A DNA stretch of 5,357 bases, from NCBI GenBank assembly GCA_903905685.1, contig CAIVHI010000383.1, forward strand, positions 1 through 5,357, in the 5' to 3' direction. The first letter of the stretch is position 1, and every line of letters starts with the position of its first letter. The stretch comes from an uncultured Bacteroidota bacterium. Its GTDB lineage: Bacteria > Bacteroidota > Bacteroidia > Chitinophagales > Chitinophagaceae. Of this stretch, positions 1-5,283 are shown piece by piece. Under the pieces are notes generated by a model, which worked only from the letters and a program-made list of their open reading frames with translations, was not told the origin of the DNA and did no database searches. Made by a program: the position numbers and the translations under genes.

Positions 1-666
1 GCCGAGAACGACTACAACGATGCCATAGGCGACGAGCACATCGGCACATCGGTAGACACGCCCATGCGTGCCGACGCATTCGAATTGTCGGACGCTCAGA
101 AAATCCAGAAAATAGAGAGTCATTTCCGCGAAATCATGCATACGCTCGGGCTAGACCTTTCGGATGACAGCCTGAAAGGCACTCCGCGCCGCGTAGCCAA
201 GATGTATGTCAAGGAAATCTTCTCTGGCCTGCACCCCGACAACAAGCCCAAAATTGCCCTCTTCGACAACAAATACAAGTATGACCAAATGTTGGCGGAG
301 AAAGATATTGAACTATTCAGCAACTGCGAGCACCACTTTGTACCTATCTATGGCAAAGCCCATGTAGCCTACATTTCCTCCGGTAAAGTCATTGGGTTGT
401 CCAAGCTCAACCGCATAGTGCGGTATTTCGCCGCTAGACCCCAGGTACAGGAACGCCTTACCATGCAGATAGGCCGGGATCTCCAAGAGATTTTGGAAAC
501 CAAGGATGTGGCCGTGCTCATTGATGCCAAGCATATGTGTGTATCCACCCGCGGCGTGAAAGACTCCAACTCAGCAACCGTTACCGCTTTTTACGACGGC
601 AAATTTAATGACGAGGCCGTTCGCAAGGAGTTTTTGGCATACCTCAATTTGGGGACTCACGCTTAA
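1..666 (+). CDS. folE: GTP cyclohydrolase I (FolE), 5' end outside the window
   Basis: This enzyme converts GTP to 7,8-dihydroneopterin triphosphate plus formate, the first step of folate and pterin synthesis, in the cytoplasm as a homodecamer. The frame is open from base 1 and 221 residues are visible. The first ATG (base 64) is unlikely to be the start: the 21 codons before it read as protein (…DEHIGTSVDTP) and match the N-terminal stretch I recall from Bacteroidota FolE. Numbering from the Met at base 64, zinc ligands are C88 and H91 (SNCEHHFVP) and C159, with the catalytic His at H157 (DAKHMCV). Other family blocks are LKGTPRRVAKM (about 38-47), GKVIGLSKLNRIV (107-119), RPQVQERLT (125-133) and SATVTAFY (170-177). 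Nothing looks broken, and the C-terminus is at the usual place. It is the first visible gene of a run with the SRPBCC protein and the photolyase. Identity is very secure; the exact start is not visible. Confidence 0.97.
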   Translation, partial: AENDYNDAIGDEHIGTSVDTPMRADAFELSDAQKIQKIESHFREIMHTLGLDLSDDSLKGTPRRVAKMYVKEIFSGLHPDNKPKIALFDNKYKYDQMLAEKDIELFSNCEHHFVPIYGKAHVAYISSGKVIGLSKLNRIVRYFAARPQVQERLTMQIGRDLQEILETKDVAVLIDAKHMCVSTRGVKDSNSATVTAFYDGKFNDEAVRKEFLAYLNLGTHA

Positions 667-667
667 C

Positions 668-683
668 AACCAACCAACCAACC
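668..683 (+). repeat. Tetranucleotide repeat (AACC)x4 between folE and the SRPBCC gene
   Basis: Four perfect AACC units lie in the 25-base gap, starting two bases after the folE stop codon and ending eight bases before the ATG at 692. The tract fills most of the space where a ribosome binding site would be, and no Shine-Dalgarno-like sequence is present. Four units is short for a simple repeat, so this may be chance. A change in unit number would alter the spacing between the two genes but not either reading frame. Confidence 0.6.
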
Positions 684-691
684 CGGTATAC

Positions 692-1153
692 ATGATTCAC
701 GTCCTCCGTCAAACACAGGTATTACCCATAACCCTCGATGAGGCATGGCAGTTTTTCAGTACCCCCGCCAACCTCAACGACATTACCCCCGCGGATATGG
801 CGTTCCGTATCATAGGCGAGCCGCCGGTCGCGGCATATGAAGGGCAAATGATTGTATACCGCATCAAGCTGTTTCCCGCAGTGTCGGTGGAGTGGGTTAC
901 TGAAATCACCCATATAGAGTCTCCCTGCTATTTTGTAGATGAGCAACGCTTCGGTCCGTATGCCATGTGGCACCATGAGCACCGTTTCAGGGCGGTAGAA
1001 GGCGGCGTGGAAATGCTGGATACCGTTCATTACAAATTGCCCTTTGGGGCATTCGGCAACTTGTTTCACGGGCTGCTGGTAAAGCCCAAATTGATGCAGA
1101 TATTCGGCTTCCGTAGGCAGATTTTGGAAAAGCGTTTCCCGGGCAAAAAATAA
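692..1153 (+). CDS. SRPBCC (START-like fold) family protein, COG4276-like
   Basis: This 153-residue protein belongs to the SRPBCC helix-grip superfamily, whose members enclose a hydrophobic ligand pocket. The ligand and function of this subfamily are not established, and the 'cell division inhibitor' label sometimes attached to it is unsupported. Visible blocks are an N-terminal strand and helix (LPITLDEAWQFFSTPANL, about 11-28, then NDITPADM), a β-sheet region (51-72, ending VEWVTEI), FVDEQRFGPYAMWHHEHRF (81-99), DTVHYKLPFGAFG (110-122) and an amphipathic C-terminal helix with LMQIFGFRRQILEKRFP (134-150). There is no signal peptide or membrane segment, so it is probably cytoplasmic. I chose the ATG at 692 because the family N-terminus starts there and the upstream extension only overlaps folE out of frame. 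It lies 25 bases after folE and 10 bases before the photolyase gene, implying one transcript. Family assignment is firm; the role is unknown, though the context suggests a light or UV response. Confidence 0.88.
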   Translation: MIHVLRQTQVLPITLDEAWQFFSTPANLNDITPADMAFRIIGEPPVAAYEGQMIVYRIKLFPAVSVEWVTEITHIESPCYFVDEQRFGPYAMWHHEHRFRAVEGGVEMLDTVHYKLPFGAFGNLFHGLLVKPKLMQIFGFRRQILEKRFPGKK

Positions 1154-1163
1154 AAGCATCAGC

Positions 1164-2486
1164 ATGGAAAACAGCACCCCCGTCAACATATTTTGGTTTC
1201 GCCGAGACCTTCGCCTCGAAGACAATGCAGGGCTGTATCACGCCTTGAAACAGGGTGAGCCGGTATTGCCTCTGTTTATCTTTGATACAGAAATCTTAAA
1301 CGCTCTGCCGGACAGAAGGGATGCTCGGGTGGCATTCATTCATCAGGCATTGGAGCAAATGCATCTCCAACTTGCCCAAATGGGTAGTGGTCTGTACGTG
1401 TTTCATGGCACCCCTGCCGAAGCCTTTCGCCAGATAACGGCAAATTACAAAGTGTCGGCCGTCTATACCAATCACGACTACGAGCCGTATGCTCGGCGAC
1501 GGGATGCGGAAATCGGCACAATGCTCGCAGAGCAGGGGGCTGCCATGCATACCTACAAAGACCAAGTGGTATTCGAAAAAGACGAGGTGCTGAAGGACAA
1601 CGGCGAACCTTATACGGTGTTTACGCCCTACAGTAAGAAGTGGAAGCACTTGGTGAACGGGTTTTACTTAAAGCCTTATCCCTGCGATACCTATTTCGGA
1701 AGCTTTTTAAAGTTTGCCGCGCCGCCATTCCCGTCGTTGCAATCGCTGGGCTTTGAGAAAGGGCTCTTCTTATTTCCACCTCCAAAGATGGACGCCTCGG
1801 TTGCGAAGCAATATTCTGAGAAGCGCGATATTCCGGGCATTCCGGGCACTACCCGTTTGAGTGCCCATCTGCGGTTTGGTACCGTAAGTGTAAGGAAGAT
1901 GGTGGCCCAGGCGGCAATCCAAAACACGACACTGCTGAACGAGTTCATTTGGAGGGAGTTCTACCAAATGATATTGTGGCACTTTCCTCAAGTGGTGAAT
2001 CGGGCGTTCAAAAAGGAATATGATGCTGTGCCCTACCGCAATAATGAGGAAGATTTCGAACGCTGGCGAAGCGGCACAACGGGCTATCCCATAGTGGATG
2101 CCGGCATGAGGCAACTCAACGCAACGGGCTATATGCACAATAGGGTGCGGATGGTAGCCGCATCATTCCTGGTAAAACACCTGCTCACCGACTGGCGTTT
2201 TGGCGAGGCCTATTTTGCATCCAAACTCTTGGATTTCGATTTGGCGGCAAATAACGGGGGGTGGCAGTGGTGTGCGGGTTGCGGTTGCGATGCCGCCCCC
2301 TACTTCCGCATTTTCAATCCGTATCTCCAAACAGCCAAGTTCGACCCCGATTACCTTTATATTAAGCAATGGATACCCGATTATGACGACCTGACGTATA
2401 TCCGACCCATGGTAGACCACAATTTTGCCCGTCAACGTTGTCTGGATGCTTATAAGTCGGTGCTGGGAGCGGGTTTGAAAGCTTAG
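1164..2486 (+). CDS. phrB: Class I deoxyribodipyrimidine (CPD) photolyase
   Basis: This enzyme splits UV-induced cyclobutane pyrimidine dimers using blue light and reduced FAD. It has 440 residues, close to the usual 430-480. The N-terminal α/β antenna domain starts at VNIFWFRRDLRLEDN (7-21) and includes NHDYEPYARRRD (103-114). The C-terminal helical FAD domain includes TTRLSAHLRFGTVS (229-242), NEFIWREFY (259-267), GYPIVDAGMRQL (307-318), GYMHNRVRM (322-330), LDFDLAANNGGWQW (356-369) and DAAPYFRIFNP (376-386). By alignment from memory with the E. coli enzyme, lesion contacts E260, W263, M330 and W369 are kept, as is the flavin-facing Asn (N363). This favours repair over a pure cryptochrome role. 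The Trp chain has W367 and W344, but Tyr (Y291) replaces the outermost Trp. The residues matching the E. coli folate contacts N108/E109 are Y109/A110, so the antenna is uncertain. The ATG at 1164 lies 10 bases after the SRPBCC stop and gives the expected N-terminus. Confidence 0.95.
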   Translation: MENSTPVNIFWFRRDLRLEDNAGLYHALKQGEPVLPLFIFDTEILNALPDRRDARVAFIHQALEQMHLQLAQMGSGLYVFHGTPAEAFRQITANYKVSAVYTNHDYEPYARRRDAEIGTMLAEQGAAMHTYKDQVVFEKDEVLKDNGEPYTVFTPYSKKWKHLVNGFYLKPYPCDTYFGSFLKFAAPPFPSLQSLGFEKGLFLFPPPKMDASVAKQYSEKRDIPGIPGTTRLSAHLRFGTVSVRKMVAQAAIQNTTLLNEFIWREFYQMILWHFPQVVNRAFKKEYDAVPYRNNEEDFERWRSGTTGYPIVDAGMRQLNATGYMHNRVRMVAASFLVKHLLTDWRFGEAYFASKLLDFDLAANNGGWQWCAGCGCDAAPYFRIFNPYLQTAKFDPDYLYIKQWIPDYDDLTYIRPMVDHNFARQRCLDAYKSVLGAGLKA

Positions 2487-2545
2487 TTTCCAAGCAGGCA
2501 TATTCCTGGCCTTCTCCGAGTAGCGTCGCTACCGTTTCCAAAAAC

Positions 2546-2578
2546 ACGAAAAATTCCGTATTTACCGGAACTTTTCGT
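2546..2578 (-). terminator. Stem-loop between convergent genes, probable terminator
   Basis: Arms 2546-2558 and 2566-2578 pair over 13 positions with one A-C mismatch and a 7-base loop. Read on the minus strand, the hairpin is followed by one G and then five T (the A run at 2540-2544), as expected for a factor-independent terminator ending the transcript of the small secreted protein, whose stop is 21 bases before the stem. On the plus strand the stem lies 60 bases past the photolyase stop but has only TT then A-rich sequence after it, so termination in that direction is less certain. The upper stem is GC-containing (CCG/CGG), while the lower stem is mostly A-T. Confidence 0.65.
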
Positions 2579-2598
2579 TTAAAAATGGGTGGATAAGA

Positions 2599-2991
2599 TT
2601 AATAAATCAGCGCATCGAAGGCGTTAAGCTTTGCGATGATCGTAGCGTGATTGGTTACCAAATCGGTTTTCAACGCCCAAACCGCTTTGTAGGCAGGCAC
2701 CTGTTGCGTGGTCAGGTAGCTGGTATAGTAGTCCCTGTCGGTAGTGGTCGTTGCATCATGAATGCTCTTTTTCGTTACCCCGAGCACGCGAATCATCATG
2801 GTGTTCAGCGTTTCGAAAGTCGCTTTAGCCGAGGTAGTGTCGCCGGCAGTCAGGTATGCATCCAACTGGTTTACGGTTGTAGTGAACGATGCCGCTGTTA
2901 CGGTCGTGGTGCTTTGGGCCGCAGCTTTCTGCACAGGCATTGCAACAACTATGGCTGCAAACAGTCCGAAGGATAAAATCAAACGTTTCAT
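2599..2991 (-). CDS. Small Thr-rich secreted protein of unknown function
   Basis: I do not recognise this 130-residue protein. It begins with a clear Sec signal peptide: K2-R3, a hydrophobic core at about 4-19, and a probable signal peptidase I site after A23-A24-A25, leaving Q26 as the new N-terminus. There is no cysteine, so it is not a lipoprotein and has no disulfides; periplasmic or secreted location is inferred. The mature part of about 105 residues is strikingly rich in threonine (24 by my count, with runs at 28-30, 37-39 and 81-84). It looks mainly α-helical, with helices suggested at about 33-50, 52-72 and 97-128. D51-T52-T53 fits the D(S/T)(A/I/L/V/M/T) O-glycosylation motif known in Bacteroidota. 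The start is 38 bases after the UbiD-family stop on the same strand, so co-transcription is possible, but I see no functional link. A stem-loop terminator follows. The signal peptide and clean end make a real gene likely. Confidence 0.8.
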   Translation of the reverse strand: MKRLILSFGLFAAIVVAMPVQKAAAQSTTTVTAASFTTTVNQLDAYLTAGDTTSAKATFETLNTMMIRVLGVTKKSIHDATTTTDRDYYTSYLTTQQVPAYKAVWALKTDLVTNHATIIAKLNAFDALIY

Positions 2992-3029
2992 TATGGCTTC
3001 TATTTAAGTTTTTTCGATCAAAATTTGGT

Positions 3030-4955
3030 TCACTCATTATCTAAGACAGCTGCACCCCCCTCATATAGTTGGGTAACATACCTCAAGGAAGGCGAATTTA
3101 TTTTTTCGCCCAGTCCGAGCGTGGGCCACTTATCATCAACCGATGCAATTGTATTTGCATCAGCAACAATGATGTTTGGCCACGGTCTCACAAAGTTATC
3201 CGTTTTTTTCGATTTACGTGTGCCGTCAAGTCCTAAAATATTTTTTTTGCCTCTATTGAAAAAATGGTCCCTTTTCGGGTCCAGATTATTGCAGAATCGC
3301 CAAAGGGCATCAGGAATATTGTCCGCATCCACCAATTGTTCTATATAAAGAATCATTTTAATTCCTGCAAGGCTCGGCAATTCGCAAAGGTGGTCGTGTA
3401 TCTCGCGCACGTCCGCCGCCGATTTTTTGTCTACCGATACGATGAGTGCAGGGATACCGTAACCCATAGCGGCACGCGTGCCCACCGAGATGATTTGGGG
3501 GATCGCCTTTTTGATCGCCTCCCCATGAAATCCGCCGGTGGGTGCCACATAGGGTACGCGAGGTGTCATTTGTTCTTCGTCTGTCTTGGCCGAGCCATCG
3601 ATACACATTTTGCCGCCGAAGCCGGTTTTGGAACAACTATGATCCAGCACATCGGCCGGCCCTTGCAGGAAGTACACGTCGGTAGTGGGGTCCACATTGT
3701 CCAGCACATACTTGGCCAGCTTCGCATAGTCGTCAATTGCAATGCCGCTGGTAGCCGCACTATCGGTGAGCACCAGTATTTTGTTGAACATCATTTGCCC
3801 CGCGCCCCAAAGTGCGTTCATTACTTTTTGTCCTTGTCCGGCATAGTCTTTCAGGAAAGATGCGATGACCAAATTATGGAACACGCCCTCCACCGGCATG
3901 TTCATATCGGTTATTTCAGGCACCATCGTCATTTTGATGGGGGCCAAAAATATGCGTTCGGTAGCCTTACCTATCCAAGCGTCTTCTTGGGGGGGTATGC
4001 CCACTATCGTGGCAGGATAAACGGCGTTTTTGCGGTGGGTGATGGCCGTGACGTGGAAACGGGGATACCAGTCGGGCAGGGAATAATAGCCGGTATGGTC
4101 TCCGAAGGGGCCTTCCCAAATCAGTTCCTCCTCAGGGTCTATATAGCCTTCTATAATGATATCGGCATCAGCAGGCACCTCAATTTCGGGCTGGGTGATG
4201 CAGCGCACCAGTTCCACTTTCTTTTTGCGCAGGAAGCCGGCAAGCATGTATTCGTCCACATTGTCGGGTAGGGGAGCCGTGGCGGCGTATGTATATACCG
4301 GGTCTCCACCCAATGCCACGGCTACCGGCATCTTTTTATGCAGCTTTTTGTATTCGTTGAAGTGGCGGGCCGATACTTTATGCTTGTGCCAGTGCATGCC
4401 CGTCATATCCTTGGAAAACACCTGCATGCGGTACATGCCGATGTTGCGGATGCCCGACGATGGGTCTTTGGTGTGGATGGCCGGCAATGTAATGAACGGA
4501 CCACCATCGTTGGGCCAGCACGTCAGCACCGGTATTTTCGATAAATCGGGCTCTGCCACAACCACCTCTTGGCAGGCACCGCGGCCGGATACTACCTTAG
4601 GCATGTAGGAGGCGAACTTGCCCAATTCGGGCAGCATGGCCAATTTCTCCACAATGCCCTTTTTGGGTGAAGACAGTTTTTTGAAAAGGTCTTCGATTTC
4701 GTGGGCTATTTCGTCCAGGTTCGTCACGCCCAATGCCATGCACATACGCTTCTCGCTGCCCATAGAGTTGATGAGGACGGGGAAGCCGGTGCCCGTGTTT
4801 TCGAACAGGAGCGCCTTGTTGCGGTCGGGGGTTTTGGAGACGCGGTCGGTAATTTCGGCAATCTCGAGGACGGGGTCTACGAAGGTCTTTATCCTCACCA
4901 ACTCGCCCGCCGCTTCCAATGCATCGATGAATGCACCCAATGATTTATAAGCCAT
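3030..4955 (-). CDS. ubiD: UbiD-family prenyl-FMN-dependent decarboxylase, probably in menaquinone synthesis
   Basis: UbiD-family enzymes remove a carboxyl group from aromatic or unsaturated acids using prenylated FMN made by UbiX, which is not in this window. Key blocks are RNIGMYRMQVF (170-180), MHWHKHK (187-193), VALGGDPVYTYAATAPLPD (213-231), DEYMLAGFLR (234-243), ADIIIEGYI (264-272) and EGPFGDHTGYY (281-291). From recalled UbiD/Fdc1 structures, R176, E281 and D286 form the catalytic Arg-acid-acid set, with N171 and E235 among the cofactor/metal ligands. All are present, so the enzyme should be active. Bacteroidota use menaquinone, so a menaquinone role is likelier than ubiquinone, but the substrate is inferred; the symbol denotes family only. 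At 641 residues it is much longer than E. coli UbiD (about 497). The extra C-terminal part (about 470-641) seems to repeat an earlier unit (361-461). The ATG at 4955 gives the normal N-terminus (SLGAFIDALEAAGELVRI). There are no membrane segments. Confidence 0.92.
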   Translation of the reverse strand: MAYKSLGAFIDALEAAGELVRIKTFVDPVLEIAEITDRVSKTPDRNKALLFENTGTGFPVLINSMGSEKRMCMALGVTNLDEIAHEIEDLFKKLSSPKKGIVEKLAMLPELGKFASYMPKVVSGRGACQEVVVAEPDLSKIPVLTCWPNDGGPFITLPAIHTKDPSSGIRNIGMYRMQVFSKDMTGMHWHKHKVSARHFNEYKKLHKKMPVAVALGGDPVYTYAATAPLPDNVDEYMLAGFLRKKKVELVRCITQPEIEVPADADIIIEGYIDPEEELIWEGPFGDHTGYYSLPDWYPRFHVTAITHRKNAVYPATIVGIPPQEDAWIGKATERIFLAPIKMTMVPEITDMNMPVEGVFHNLVIASFLKDYAGQGQKVMNALWGAGQMMFNKILVLTDSAATSGIAIDDYAKLAKYVLDNVDPTTDVYFLQGPADVLDHSCSKTGFGGKMCIDGSAKTDEEQMTPRVPYVAPTGGFHGEAIKKAIPQIISVGTRAAMGYGIPALIVSVDKKSAADVREIHDHLCELPSLAGIKMILYIEQLVDADNIPDALWRFCNNLDPKRDHFFNRGKKNILGLDGTRKSKKTDNFVRPWPNIIVADANTIASVDDKWPTLGLGEKINSPSLRYVTQLYEGGAAVLDNE

Positions 4956-4959
4956 GCGG

Positions 4960-4967
4960 CAAAGTTA
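4960..4967 (-). promoter_or_regulatory. Candidate Bacteroidota -7 promoter box for the UbiD-family gene
   Basis: On the minus strand this reads TAACTTTG, a full match to the Bacteroidota -7 element TAnnTTTG. Only four bases (CCGC) separate it from the ATG at 4955, so transcription would begin at or within a base or two of the start codon. I see no TTG/TTTG -33 element at the usual 17-23 base spacing upstream, which lowers confidence. Confidence 0.45.
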
Positions 4968-5196
4968 GTGACACTGCCGTTACCGGTCCGCTGATAGGGG
5001 TATAAAGTAAATGACTACAGGTATAGCATGGTGCATTTTGTAACGGTACCTAAGTTCAAAAGACTGAGGCGGTAAAAGAATGCTGTATGGCATTTTGGGT
5101 GTGTTGGGGTTAATGCTTTTCCATGCGCATGAGGCAAAATACATTTTGTAAAAAAAAAAATTTAAATGCATGTGTATCAATTGCGGAAGGAACTCT

Positions 5197-5204
5197 TAAA
5201 TTTG
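5197..5204 (+). promoter_or_regulatory. Candidate -7 promoter box for the lipoprotein gene (distal)
   Basis: TAAATTTG followed by C matches the Bacteroidota TAnnTTTG element and would give a 5' untranslated leader of roughly 75 bases. The nearest upstream TTG (5181-5183) is 13 bases away, shorter than the usual 17-23, so the -33 element is poor. Confidence 0.4.
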
Positions 5205-5233
5205 CGATATATAGGTATCATGTTCGATATCTA

Positions 5234-5241
5234 TACATTTG
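5234..5241 (+). promoter_or_regulatory. Candidate -7 promoter box for the lipoprotein gene (proximal)
   Basis: TACATTTG matches TAnnTTTG and would give a leader of roughly 38 bases. No TTG lies at the usual distance upstream. It is an alternative to the box at 5197-5204; the sequence alone does not decide between them. Confidence 0.35.
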
Positions 5242-5283
5242 AAGATTTCAATTAATATAAACGCATTAAAACAAAAAAATCAA

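Larger units (their letters stand above)
4956..5283. other. Divergent AT-rich intergenic region, no gene seen
   Basis: This stretch of 328 bases separates the minus-strand UbiD-family gene from the plus-strand lipoprotein and should carry both promoters. It holds -7-like boxes at 4960-4967 (minus), 5197-5204 and 5234-5241 (plus). CATTTTG occurs three times (5034-5040, 5091-5097, 5142-5148). CATGCGCATG at 5122-5131 is a perfect palindrome, and CAAAAT-AC-ATTTTG at 5135-5148 is an inverted repeat. A run of 11 A lies at 5150-5160. A 66-codon minus-strand reading frame (4980-5180) has no protein-like features, and I see no tRNA or recognisable RNA gene. Confidence 0.6.

Noticed and set aside
64..66. 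ATG at 64 as the start of folE
   Set aside because: The frame is open back to base 1, and the 21 upstream codons read as conserved FolE N-terminal sequence, so the gene begins before the window.
608..691. Upstream in-frame extension of the SRPBCC gene to an ATG at 608
   Set aside because: It lies inside folE in another frame and encodes residues unlike the family; the family N-terminus begins at the ATG at 692.
692..1153. Calling the SRPBCC protein a cell division inhibitor
   Set aside because: That label circulates in automatic annotation for COG4276-like proteins, but nothing in the sequence supports a division role.
722..1225. Minus-strand reading frame of 167 codons across the SRPBCC gene
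   Set aside because: It is antisense to a convincing conserved gene and has no protein-family features; a shadow frame.
2520..2532. Short palindrome GTAGCGTCGCTAC after the photolyase gene, as a terminator
   Set aside because: The stem is only five bases with a three-base loop and no T-run follows; the stem-loop at 2546-2578 is a much better candidate.
3264..4271. Long plus-strand reading frame (335 codons) opposite the UbiD-family gene
   Set aside because: It is fully antisense to a well-conserved enzyme, is rich in His and Arg as expected from a complementary frame, and has no recognisable domain. The same applies to 4156-4608 and 4618-4950.
5122..5131. Palindrome CATGCGCATG as a defined operator
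   Set aside because: It is a perfect 10-base palindrome, but I cannot tie it to a known regulator and it is single-copy, so it is only mentioned in the intergenic entry.
4980..5180. 66-codon minus-strand reading frame in the divergent intergenic region
   Set aside because: Its N-terminus is encoded partly by the poly-A tract, its composition is haphazard, and it has no recognisable motif or initiation signal.
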